From Borborobacter arsenicus (GTDB taxonomy: Bacteria > Pseudomonadota > Alphaproteobacteria > Rhizobiales > Rhizobiaceae): a stretch of 64,000 nt of DNA. The notes beneath the pieces were generated by a model that saw only the letters and a program-made list of their open reading frames with translations, had not been told where the DNA came from and did no database searches. This document shows, in pieces, positions 8,293-16,341 of the stretch; within the stretch, counting starts at the first letter, position 1, and each line of letters starts with the position of its first letter. The translations under genes and the position numbers were made by a program. The stretch spans positions 62,001-126,000 of the forward strand of contig NZ_RKST01000011.1 in assembly GCF_003934165.1 (NCBI RefSeq), in the 5' to 3' direction.

Positions 8293-8455
8293 ATGGCGGC
8301 CTGCAAACGGTACTCGGACTATTTTTGATTAAGCCGCCATTAACCACATGGCCCCATGCTGATCGTGATGGAGCGTACCGAGTACCATCCCGCCTCGACC
8401 GGGCGGCTTAGGCAACAAATCGGCCCGTCGTCTCATCAGAGGCGGCGGGCTTTTC
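8293..8455 (+). ncRNA. Candidate structured RNA with mutually exclusive stems and a terminator
   Basis: No protein fits here. Four sets of complementary arms are visible: ATGGCGGC (8293-8300) with GCCGCCAT (8353-8360); GGTACTCGG (8309-8317) with CCGAGTACC (8378-8386); TAAGCCGCC (8350-8358) with GGCGGCTTA (8402-8410); and a terminal hairpin 8423-8450 followed by TTTT. The 8350-8358 arm can pair with either side, so two folds compete. This could be a small RNA, or a structured 3' end or riboswitch-like element of the liv-type transcript. I do not recognise a named family, and the 5' end is unknown. Confidence 0.5.
8423..8454 (+). terminator. Rho-independent terminator
   Basis: GCCCGTCG (8423-8430) pairs with CGGCGGGC (8443-8450) with one G-U pair, and a T run follows at 8451-8454. 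It ends transcription rightward from the liv-type operon and/or the candidate RNA, before the oppositely oriented esterase gene. Confidence 0.75.
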
Positions 8456-8514
8456 TCTTGGACAGAGTAATGGTGTTTTAAAGCCGGAATTGCGACCGAT
8501 GGCTGACGGGCGGC

Positions 8515-9456
8515 TCAGTCCTTGAGGTTCTGCACGAGAAATTCCAAAAGCTGCAATTTCTTGCGAGGATCGGACTTGCCATCCTGGACGAAAGTCACTT
8601 CCGCGCCTTTCTCCTGCGCGAGCTTGGCGAAGCCGATGCCGAAATTCGGGCTGTGGACATAAAACATGTCGCCCGGATTGGTCTCCGAAGCGCTGTAGCC
8701 ATAAAGCAGGAAAATCGGCGGAGAATCGTGGGCGACCAGCGATGCCGGCGACAATTGTGCGAAATAGGGCTCGAATTCGGCACGTTTGGCCAGGAATTCC
8801 TCGAAATTCTGCTCGTTCAGCCCAAATGCATGACCACCATAGGCAAGGCCCGGCCCCACCCATCGGCGCATCTGTTCGGGATCGATCGAGGTTTGCGCAT
8901 CGACCGCGGCGATGGCTCTCACGCGAGCGGTCGTAAGGTCCGCGCCCGGCAGGGCCTGGGACAAGCCTAGCCAGAGCGCATTGAAGCCACCGGAAGAGGA
9001 GCCGTAGACGGCAACCCGGTCGGGGTCGAGCTGCAATTCGTCCCTGTTTCTGCCGATATATTCCAGCGCGCGCCTGACATCCTGCAAGGGTGCCAGCAGC
9101 GGCGGGAAGATGCCGTCGCGCTTGGCCTCGGACAAGTTGCGATAATTGATAGTGACGAAGCCGATGCCGCGGTCGGCGAGGTAGCGGACCTGCGCGGCAT
9201 CTATGTATTGCTTGTCGCCATTCCACCAGCCGCCGCCATGGATGTAGAGAACCATCGGGACGGGCCCGCTCACATCGGGACGATAGACATCGAGCATTTG
9301 AGCGGGATCGTTGCCATAGGCGATATCAGACTTCCAGGGCGTCACGTCGCTGGCTTCCAGATCGGTCACAAGCGCGGCCGAGGCAATGGCAAGGCCGATG
9401 GCGAAGGCAATTCCTGCAAACCAGCGCGTTGCGACCATTCCTTTTTCCAGAGCCAT
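8515..9456 (-). CDS. Alpha/beta hydrolase (HSL/carboxylesterase type)
   Basis: 313 residues from ATG 9456; an in-frame TTG at 9462 is a less likely start. An N-terminal hydrophobic segment (WFAGIAFAIGLAIASAAL) is a signal peptide or anchor, so the enzyme probably acts in the periplasm or at the membrane. The oxyanion motif HGGGWW and the nucleophile elbow YGSSSGG identify an esterase related to hormone-sensitive lipases. It follows the membrane acyltransferase by 12 bp, so the two are co-transcribed, perhaps adding and removing acyl groups on the same envelope compound (inference). The natural substrate is unknown. Confidence 0.8.
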   Translation of the reverse strand: MALEKGMVATRWFAGIAFAIGLAIASAALVTDLEASDVTPWKSDIAYGNDPAQMLDVYRPDVSGPVPMVLYIHGGGWWNGDKQYIDAAQVRYLADRGIGFVTINYRNLSEAKRDGIFPPLLAPLQDVRRALEYIGRNRDELQLDPDRVAVYGSSSGGFNALWLGLSQALPGADLTTARVRAIAAVDAQTSIDPEQMRRWVGPGLAYGGHAFGLNEQNFEEFLAKRAEFEPYFAQLSPASLVAHDSPPIFLLYGYSASETNPGDMFYVHSPNFGIGFAKLAQEKGAEVTFVQDGKSDPRKKLQLLEFLVQNLKD

Positions 9457-9468
9457 GACCAAACCTAT

Positions 9469-10590
9469 TCAGCTTACCCTGCCGGCCAATTCGACCGGAC
9501 CGCGTTTCACCCGGAAGAGGACCGTCCGCAGATAGCGCTGCATCATCGCCTCGGGCCAGTACATCACCGTCCAGCTCGTCGCGAACACGATGAAGAGCGA
9601 TAGTGCGAGGACGTTTATGCGTGCCAATCCCAGGCCTGCCAGCAGGGGTACCAGCACCATACCGAGCGAATAGTGGCTCAGATATAGGGGGTAGCTGAGC
9701 CGGCCGAGATTGCGCACCGAGTTGTGGCTGGTGTGGAAGAACTCCTGTATCGCCCTTGCATGGCGCACGCTGGCGATGATGACGACCAGCGCGAACAGCC
9801 AGATGAGCAGCATGGGCACGACTTTTTCGGCCGCGCCGTAGGATATGGCGATTTCGATCAGGCCGAAGACGCAGAAAGCCGCGATATAGGCTGCCTTTTC
9901 ACGGGTGAAACCTTTCTGGAAGATCGAATAGATCAATATGCCGATGGCAAAGAACACGCCGTGCCTGAGCAGCACGACTTTGAACGGGAACCGGCGCAAG
10001 AGATCGTAGATGTCCGACTCGCCATAGGTCAGGCTCATTGCATAGAAATAGAGAAAGACTGTGATGAAGAGGGAACTGGAAAGACCGAGTATGAGGGCAA
10101 CCCATTCCAGGGTGATGAGCTTGTGGAAGACCATTGCAAGGAAGATGACGCCATAGAACACGGCCTCCACGACCAGTGTCCAGATCACGCCGTCAATATA
10201 GGGGCCGATCGGCGACAGCACGGCGCTGCGGGCATAGTCCATGGCAAGCGTTGTCATCTCCTCGCCGCCGGCTGCCCGCGCGGCCAAGGCGACGAAGCCG
10301 CATATCCATAGCGCTGGAAACACCCTGATGATGCGGTGCCGGAGGAATTGCGATGGCGTCGCATTTATGGTGCTGAGGGCGATGACGAAGCCGGATATGA
10401 CGAAGAATATCTCCACCCCGATGGCGCCAACGACGGCAAAGGGTTCAAGATAGGCGAAGGCTACCGCATCGCCCTGGGCGGCGCCATTGGGAGTCGCCCA
10501 TCCGAACAGTGCGAAATGGTTCAGAAGAACCAGAATTGCCGCTACAATCCTCAGAAGATCAAGCCCATAGAGATGCTCTTTTGAACTCAT
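9469..10590 (-). CDS. Membrane acyltransferase, acyltransferase_3 (OafA/NodX) family
   Basis: 373 residues from ATG 10590; a longer frame reaches 10674, but family members start just before the motif seen here at residues 8-20 (GLDLLRIVAAILV). About ten membrane spans are predicted. The conserved His lies in LVLLNHFALFG, followed by GVEIFFVISGFVIALS. Such enzymes move acetyl or other acyl groups onto cell-surface glycans (O-antigen, exopolysaccharide, Nod factor). The esterase begins 12 bp downstream. The acceptor cannot be inferred. A second, unrelated-context acyltransferase_3 domain is found in the fusion protein at 52775. Confidence 0.85.
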   Translation of the reverse strand: MSSKEHLYGLDLLRIVAAILVLLNHFALFGWATPNGAAQGDAVAFAYLEPFAVVGAIGVEIFFVISGFVIALSTINATPSQFLRHRIIRVFPALWICGFVALAARAAGGEEMTTLAMDYARSAVLSPIGPYIDGVIWTLVVEAVFYGVIFLAMVFHKLITLEWVALILGLSSSLFITVFLYFYAMSLTYGESDIYDLLRRFPFKVVLLRHGVFFAIGILIYSIFQKGFTREKAAYIAAFCVFGLIEIAISYGAAEKVVPMLLIWLFALVVIIASVRHARAIQEFFHTSHNSVRNLGRLSYPLYLSHYSLGMVLVPLLAGLGLARINVLALSLFIVFATSWTVMYWPEAMMQRYLRTVLFRVKRGPVELAGRVS

Positions 10591-10771
10591 CCGGCCACGC
10601 GTCCCTCGCCAAACCCGGACTGTGGCGAGGGAGGTCCGAACTGGCAATTTGAGAAAGAGGAGTACCTTTGTCATCTCTGCTGCCTCGAATGAGGTAGCGC
10701 CGATGCGCCATCAGACCGTTGGTCGAAGGTTTGCGCGTTCCATGGGTGTGCCTAAGAGGTAGCGCGCATTC

Positions 10772-10865
10772 TTAGAGCATTGTGCGTCTAGTGAGGCGCA
10801 CAAAGGACGCTCTAACACTTTGATTGAGCACCGGAATATTCCGAAAACCGGATTCCGCTTTTCGG
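10772..10865. repeat. Rhizobial intergenic repeat (RIME-like)
   Basis: The sequence opens with TTAGAGCATTGTGCG, has an internal inverted repeat (TTAGAGC...GCTCTAA), and ends in CCGAAAACCGGATTCCGCTT, close to the widespread rhizobial motif ending in CACTTTTCGG. The same module occurs inverted at 60225-60345. It fills most of the 297-bp gap between the acyltransferase and the ABC ATPase gene; nothing else is visible in that gap. Confidence 0.7.
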
Positions 10866-10887
10866 CCCGACGCTGTAGCGGCCGGCT

Positions 10888-11955
10888 TCAGTGCAGGACG
10901 AGGAGATCGCTTGCGGAAAAGCTGATTTCGGTCTGATCGCCGACAATGGGCGGTTGGGCGGATGAATTGTTGAAAGTGTCGAGCGAAACGGCATTCTGGC
11001 CGACCCCGACCTTCACCCTTATGACGGAGCCAAGAAAGCTGACATCGGCGATCTGGCCGGAAAGGCTTGCATCGCGGCCCGGCTGCCTGCCAAGTACGAT
11101 GGCTTCGGGCCGAAGCGCCAGCGATACTGCGTCGCCCGCACTGGCCGCGCCGAGCGCACCGTTGCGAAGTGTAATTTCGCGCTCGCCGATCCGCACCGTG
11201 GCGGCGATAGGGTCGATCACCACCCCGTCCAGGACGTTCAGCGTGCCGACGAAATTGGCGACGAAACGGGTTGCGGGGCGATTATAGATCTCGAAGGGCG
11301 TGCCGACCTGCTCGGCATGGCCGTCATGCATGACCACGATACGGTCCGACATGGACAATGCCTCTTCCTGGTCATGGGTGACGAAGATGGTGGTGATGCC
11401 GAGCTTCTTCTGAATCTGCCTGATCTCATCGCGCAGCGACAGCCGGACCTTGGCGTCGAGTGCCGACAGCGGCTCGTCGAGCAGCAAAAGCTTCGGCCGT
11501 GCGGCGAGCGCGCGGGCCAGCGCCACGCGCTGCTGCTGGCCGCCGGAGAGCTGGTAGGGGTAGCGGTCGGCGAATTCCGGCAATTTGATGATGCCGAGCA
11601 TTTCGGCCACCCGCGCATCACTTTCGGCCTTGGGCGTGCCGGCGACCTTGAGGCCGAAGGCGATGTTCTGCGCCACGGTGAGATTGGGAAACAGCGCATA
11701 GGCCTGGAACACCATGCCGATATTGCGCTGGTTGGGCTTGAGATTGGTGACGTCCTTGCCGCCGATCACGATGCGGCCGGCGCTCGGTTCCTCGAAGCCG
11801 GCGACAATGCGCAGCATGGTGGTCTTGCCGCAGCCGCTCGGCCCCAGAAAGGAGATGAATTCGCCGGGCGCGACGTCGAGATTGAAATCCTGCACCACCA
11901 CGGTCGAGCCGAACGCCTTGCGGACATGCTGGATACTGAGAAACGCTTCGGTCAT
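10888..11955 (-). CDS. ABC transporter ATP-binding protein, PotA/FbpC type
   Basis: 355 residues. Walker A GPSGCGKTT lies at about 38-46, the signature is LSGGQQQRVALARAL, Walker B is LLLLDEPLSALD, and the switch is FVTHDQEEAL. The C-terminal third (about 240-355) is a TOBE-type regulatory domain. It is the last gene of a four-gene importer (binding protein 13699, permeases 12758 and 11970), starting 14 bp after the second permease. PotA/FbpC-type ATPases serve polyamine, ferric iron, thiamine or 2-aminoethylphosphonate importers, so the substrate is not fixed by this subunit. Confidence 0.9.
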   Translation of the reverse strand: MTEAFLSIQHVRKAFGSTVVVQDFNLDVAPGEFISFLGPSGCGKTTMLRIVAGFEEPSAGRIVIGGKDVTNLKPNQRNIGMVFQAYALFPNLTVAQNIAFGLKVAGTPKAESDARVAEMLGIIKLPEFADRYPYQLSGGQQQRVALARALAARPKLLLLDEPLSALDAKVRLSLRDEIRQIQKKLGITTIFVTHDQEEALSMSDRIVVMHDGHAEQVGTPFEIYNRPATRFVANFVGTLNVLDGVVIDPIAATVRIGEREITLRNGALGAASAGDAVSLALRPEAIVLGRQPGRDASLSGQIADVSFLGSVIRVKVGVGQNAVSLDTFNNSSAQPPIVGDQTEISFSASDLLVLH

Positions 11956-11969
11956 CGGTGGCTTTCTGT

Positions 11970-12761
11970 TCAGTTCGAGCGGCTCGAGGTCTTGGGCGCG
12001 AACCTCGAGACGATCTGGATCATGGCCATGCAGGCCCAGGTGATGACGAAGGCGATCACCGCCAGTGCCGCCGGCTCATAGGCGCGGTTGGCGCCGATGA
12101 ATTGCAGATAGGGGCCGAAGGCCGGCCGGTTGAGCAACGCGGCCATGGTAAATTCGCCGATCACGATGGCAAAGGTCAGGAAGGCGCCGGAAAGAACGGC
12201 AAGCAACACATTGGGCAGGATGATGCGGGCGATGATCGTGCCCCAGCCGGCACCGAGAATCTGTGCCGCCTCGGTCAGCGTACGCACGTCGATGGTCCTT
12301 AAGCCCGTATCGACGGCGCGATACATATAGGGCAAAGCGAGCATCACATAGCCGAATACCAGCAATATGTTGGTGCCGGTCGCCGAGCCGGTCAGCGGCA
12401 GGAATGAGGAGGTGTTGTAGAGGCGGATATAGCCGAAGACGACCACGATGGCGGGAATGACCAGCGGCAGCAGCGTGACGAATTCGACATAGGGACGCAG
12501 GCCCGGCAGGCGCAGCCGCACCCAATAGGCGGTCGGCACCACGATGAAAATGCCGACGACGATGGTGAGCAGCCCCACGACGACAGAATAGGCGAAGGTT
12601 GACTGGAACTTCGGATCGGCCAGCACCACCCAATAGGCGTCGAGGCTGTAGACGCCGCGCCGCATGCGCAGCGAGAACTCGACCATGCCGATCAGCGGCA
12701 GCACGAAATAGAGGCAGCCAAGCGCCAGCAGGACCCAGGAGACGGCGCGGTTTGTCCTCAT
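11970..12761 (-). CDS. ABC transporter permease, PotC/PhnV-like
   Basis: 263 residues from ATG 12761, which overlaps the preceding permease stop (ATGA, 12758-12761). The start gives a natural first membrane span (MRTNRAVSWVLLALGCLYFV); longer frames upstream read into the neighbouring gene. Six spans are predicted, and the EAA-loop region LTEAAQILGAGWGTIIARIILP couples to the ATPase. It forms the channel with the 12758 product. Confidence 0.88.
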   Translation of the reverse strand: MRTNRAVSWVLLALGCLYFVLPLIGMVEFSLRMRRGVYSLDAYWVVLADPKFQSTFAYSVVVGLLTIVVGIFIVVPTAYWVRLRLPGLRPYVEFVTLLPLVIPAIVVVFGYIRLYNTSSFLPLTGSATGTNILLVFGYVMLALPYMYRAVDTGLRTIDVRTLTEAAQILGAGWGTIIARIILPNVLLAVLSGAFLTFAIVIGEFTMAALLNRPAFGPYLQFIGANRAYEPAALAVIAFVITWACMAMIQIVSRFAPKTSSRSN

Positions 12762-13648
12762 CGCAGCCACCTTTCGGCTCGTGCCCTGAGCCAGATATAG
12801 ATGCCGTTGGAGACGCCGGTGATCACGATCATGCCGAAGGCGAGCGCATAGCCGAGATTGGGGTCCTGAAGCACGTCGCCGCGGATCTGCGTGAACAGCA
12901 CGATCGGCACGATGTTGAGCGACGAGCCGGTCAGCGCATAGGCGGTGGCGACCGCGCCGAAGGCATTGGCGAAAAGCAGCACGATGGTGCCGAGCAGCGC
13001 CGGCCACAGGATCGGCAGCGCAACCATGCGCCAATATTGCAGCCTTGACGCGCCGAGGCTGGCGGCGGCCTCGGCCCATTCCTTCTTCAGCCCGTCAAGG
13101 GCGGGGGTGATGATGAGGATCATCAGCGGGATCTGGAAAAACAGATAGGTGATGGTCAGGCCCCAGAAGCTCAGCAGGTTGAAGCCCGTGGAGTAGAGGT
13201 TGAAGCCGAAGACATTCATCAGGAAGGCGGTGAGAAGGCCGGTGCGCCCGAGGGTCGCGAGGAAGGCGAAGGCGAGCGGAATGCCGGCGAAATTGGAGGC
13301 GACGCCGGCAAATGTCATCAGCGGTGAGCGAACCCAGCCGGGCAGGCCGCCTATGGTGACGGTCGCTGCCATGACGAAGCCCATGAAGCCGCCGATCAAT
13401 GCCGAGGCGAGGCTGACCTTTATCGAAATCCAATAGGCCGCCATGATCGACGGCGTGAACAGGTTGACGATGTTCTGCAGCGTGAAGGCGCCATCCCGGT
13501 CCTGAAAGGCGCCCGCGATGAGATTGAGCGTCGGCAGGATCAGGAACAGGAGGGCGAATGCGGCAAAGGGCACGATGCCGAGCCAATCCAATGGCAACCG
13601 GCGGCGTGCTCTTATTGGGTGCGCGGCAAGGACGTCCTGATGGGCCAT
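12758..13648 (-). CDS. ABC transporter permease, PotB/PhnU-like
   Basis: 296 residues from ATG 13648 (MAHQDVLAAHPIRARRR), chosen because the upstream extension is low-complexity and arginine-rich. A positively charged N-terminus precedes the first membrane span (LGIVPFAAFALLFLILP), and about six spans follow. The coupling loop EWAEAAASLGASRLQYWRMVALPILWP is the EAA motif. It is translationally coupled to the second permease and lies 50 bp downstream of the binding-protein gene. Confidence 0.88.
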   Translation of the reverse strand: MAHQDVLAAHPIRARRRLPLDWLGIVPFAAFALLFLILPTLNLIAGAFQDRDGAFTLQNIVNLFTPSIMAAYWISIKVSLASALIGGFMGFVMAATVTIGGLPGWVRSPLMTFAGVASNFAGIPLAFAFLATLGRTGLLTAFLMNVFGFNLYSTGFNLLSFWGLTITYLFFQIPLMILIITPALDGLKKEWAEAAASLGASRLQYWRMVALPILWPALLGTIVLLFANAFGAVATAYALTGSSLNIVPIVLFTQIRGDVLQDPNLGYALAFGMIVITGVSNGIYIWLRARAERWLR

Positions 13649-13698
13649 GATGGATTCGCGGCCTCCCAGTCTCCAAGGGCGGGGAGGCCGCCTGTCCG

Positions 13699-14802
13699 TT
13701 ACTGGACGTTGGCGCCGACGACGCCGCTCCAATCCTTGGAAATCACTTCCTTGGCGGCAGCCTGCTCTTCCAGCGTCGGGAACACGGCCTTTTCATAGGC
13801 GGCGGCCGGCGGCATCTTGTCGAGCAGGTCCTGCGGGATCTTGCCGTTCTTGGCCAGATCGTTGAAGCGGATCGGGTGGCAATAGCCCTTCAGCCACAGA
13901 AGCTGGCCCTCGTCGGAATAGAGATGCTCCATCCACAGCTTGGCGGCGTTGGGATGCGGTGCATAAGCGCTGATCGCCTGCACATAGACGCCGGCGATGA
14001 CGCCCGAGGCCGGAACCACCACTTCGACCGGCGGGTTGTCTTTCAATTCGTCCTTGCCGGAAAGCGCGTTGTAATCCCAATAAACGACGATCGGGGTGGC
14101 GCCCTGAGCCAGCGTGCCGGTGCGTGCCGTGACCGGCACGAAATTACCGGCCTTGTTGAGTTCGGCGAAATATTTCAGGCCGGCCTCGGCAGCCGGTGCG
14201 CCCGATGCAGCACCTGCGGCAAGACCCGCCGCCTGCACGGCAAGGATTGCCTGATTATCGCCAAGCGGATTGCCCGACAGCGCGACGCTGTTGGCATATT
14301 CGGGCTTGAGCAGGTCCGACCAGTCCTTCGGCACGTTCTTGACGATGTCGGTGTTCACCATGAAGGCGAGCACGCCATAATAGTCGCCATACCAATGGCC
14401 TTCAGGGTCCTTCACCTCGTTGGGGATCGTGTCCCAGGTGGAGACTTTGTAGGGCTGGGTCAGGCCTTCTGCCTTTGCCGAGGGGCCGAAGGCATAGCCG
14501 ACATCGATCACGTCGGGAGCCTGCGGACCGGTATTGCCCTTGTTGGCCTTGATCGCCTCGATCTCGTCGGCCGAGCCGGCATCCGGATTGAGCTCGTTGA
14601 CCTCGATGCCGTATTTCTCCTTGAAGGAGGAGATCACCTCGCCGTAATTGCACCAGCTATGCGGCAGGGCGACAGTGGTCAGCGTGCCTTCCGCCTTGGC
14701 GGCGGCGATCAGTTCATCGAGATTCTGCGCGGATGAAACGGCGGTGGAGACCATCAGGGCCGCAGCCGTGAGGGAAAGGATTTTTCCCGTAAACTTGAAC
14801 AT
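13699..14802 (-). CDS. ABC transporter extracellular solute-binding protein
   Basis: 367 residues with a signal peptide (MFKFTGKILSLTAAALMVSTAVSSA-QN). The mature protein resembles family 1/6 binding proteins of the polyamine/ferric/2-aminoethylphosphonate type, with LIAAAKAEGTLTTVALPHSW at the N-terminus and PDVIDVGYAFGPSAKAEGL in the hinge region. It is the first gene of the importer and lies 177 bp downstream of the iron alcohol dehydrogenase, far enough for its own promoter. Given the amine-type catabolic genes upstream, a polyamine, amino alcohol or aminophosphonate ligand is plausible but unproven. Confidence 0.85.
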   Translation of the reverse strand: MFKFTGKILSLTAAALMVSTAVSSAQNLDELIAAAKAEGTLTTVALPHSWCNYGEVISSFKEKYGIEVNELNPDAGSADEIEAIKANKGNTGPQAPDVIDVGYAFGPSAKAEGLTQPYKVSTWDTIPNEVKDPEGHWYGDYYGVLAFMVNTDIVKNVPKDWSDLLKPEYANSVALSGNPLGDNQAILAVQAAGLAAGAASGAPAAEAGLKYFAELNKAGNFVPVTARTGTLAQGATPIVVYWDYNALSGKDELKDNPPVEVVVPASGVIAGVYVQAISAYAPHPNAAKLWMEHLYSDEGQLLWLKGYCHPIRFNDLAKNGKIPQDLLDKMPPAAAYEKAVFPTLEEQAAAKEVISKDWSGVVGANVQ

Positions 14803-14979
14803 TTGCTTGCTCCGTTGAACCGGCGCCGGCGGGCGCCTGCGATGCGGTTAGCCGCTTCCTGTGACAGTCGGATGAATGCCGGAAAGGACGAGGAGTGCAG
14901 CCGGAAAAGTAAACTCCTTTTAATCGGTTGCGGCAATCGAGGGAGGTCGTTTTCCGGCTAAACAAACGCTTACGCTGGG

Positions 14980-16152
14980 TCAGTTCTCGCCGGAAATGGC
15001 CTTGTTCAGCAGGTCCAGCGCCATCTGCTTGGTCAGGGGGATCGGATTGCCACCCGCAGTCGGATCGACGATCGCCATTTCGGCGATGAGATCCTTGCGT
15101 GCGTCGTCCATGGCGAGGTCCTTGATGAGGCCGCCAAGTGTGTTGGGGACCTTCAAATCCGCGCGCAGCTTGCGGATGGTGGCGGCAAAGCCGTCGAAGC
15201 CGCCTTCAATGCCGCAATAGGCCGCGAGCCGGACAATGCGTTCCTCGATGGCGTCGCGGTTGTTGGCCAGCACATAGGGCATGAAGACCGCATTGGTCAT
15301 GCCGTGATGGGTGTCGTAGAGGGCGCCGATCGGATGCGACAGCGAGTGGATCGCGCCGAGGCCCTTCTGGAAGGCGGTGGCGCCCATGGCCGCAGCCGAC
15401 ATCATATGCGCGCGGGCGGTGAGATCGCTGCCATTGGCGAAGACCTTTGGCAGGTTTTCAAGCACCAACCTGACGCCCTCGACCGCGATGCCGTCGGCCA
15501 TCGGGTGATAGCCGGGCGCGCAATAGGCTTCCAGGCAATGAGCCAGTGCGTCCATGCCGGTGCCGGCGGTGATGAAGGGCGGCATGCCCACAGTGAGTTC
15601 CGGATCGGCAATGACGATCTGCGGTAGCATCTTCGGATGGAAGATCACCTTCTTGGTGTGCGTTGCCTCATGGGTGACAACGCCGGCGCGGCCGACTTCC
15701 GAGCCGGTGCCGGCGGTGGTGGGCACGGCGACGATCGGCACGATGGCGTCGGCATCGGCGCGCGTCCACCAGTCGCCGATATCCTCGAAGTCCCAGACCG
15801 GCCGGGTCTGGCCGGCCTGGAAGGCGATCAGCTTGCCGAGATCGAGCGCCGAGCCGCCACCGAACGCGATGACGCCGTCATGCTTGCCCTGCTTGAAGGC
15901 GGCGATGCCCGCGGTGAGGTTGGACTCGACCGGGTTCGGCTTGACGTCCGAAAAGACGCCATAGGGCACCTTGGCATCGGCGAGGATCTTCAGCGTGCTG
16001 GCCACCACAGGCAGGCTGGCGAGCCCCGGATCTGTGACGAAAAGCGGGTTGGAAATGCCGGTCGCGGAAAGCGCATCCGGCAGTTCGGAAATGCGGCCGG
16101 CGCCGAAACGGACGGTGGTGGGATAGTTCCATTTGGAGACGAGGGTGGTCAT
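14980..16152 (-). CDS. Iron-containing alcohol dehydrogenase
   Basis: 390 residues from ATG 16152 (MTTLVSKWNYPTTVRFGAG, the usual N-terminus of this family). Fe-ADHs use NAD(P)H to interconvert alcohols and aldehydes. The NAD-binding GGGSALDLGK and metal-binding MDALAHCLEAY, HSLSHPIGA and THHGMTNA are present, giving the expected Asp/His ligands. It follows the aldehyde dehydrogenase by 189 bp, with a palindromic element in between. Together they could oxidise an alcohol through its aldehyde to an acid in the amine-catabolic block. Confidence 0.9.
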   Translation of the reverse strand: MTTLVSKWNYPTTVRFGAGRISELPDALSATGISNPLFVTDPGLASLPVVASTLKILADAKVPYGVFSDVKPNPVESNLTAGIAAFKQGKHDGVIAFGGGSALDLGKLIAFQAGQTRPVWDFEDIGDWWTRADADAIVPIVAVPTTAGTGSEVGRAGVVTHEATHTKKVIFHPKMLPQIVIADPELTVGMPPFITAGTGMDALAHCLEAYCAPGYHPMADGIAVEGVRLVLENLPKVFANGSDLTARAHMMSAAAMGATAFQKGLGAIHSLSHPIGALYDTHHGMTNAVFMPYVLANNRDAIEERIVRLAAYCGIEGGFDGFAATIRKLRADLKVPNTLGGLIKDLAMDDARKDLIAEMAIVDPTAGGNPIPLTKQMALDLLNKAISGEN

Positions 16153-16182
16153 GGCAATTTCTCTAGCGATGGAGTGAAACAT

Positions 16183-16321
16183 CCCCCTCTCCGTCTCGCC
16201 TTCGCCTCGACACCTCTCCCCACTTCGTGGGGGAGAGGATAAGCGCCAAGGTCGCGGCCGCCGCATCCTCTCCCCCGTCGATCAGGGGAGAGGTGCCGAG
16301 CATAGCGAGGCGGAGAGGGGG
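16183..16321. repeat. Intergenic inverted-repeat element
   Basis: The ends are imperfect inverted copies of each other: CCCCCTCTCCGTCTCGCC at 16183 and its complement GGCGGAGAGGGGG at the right end. Internal hairpins include CTCTCCCCCA...TGGGGGAGAG-type arms. It lies between the aldehyde and alcohol dehydrogenase genes (both -) and is a mosaic palindrome of the same general kind as 7272-7397, with a different core. Confidence 0.7.
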
Positions 16322-16341
16322 TCGAATTGCATTGGCGAGAG

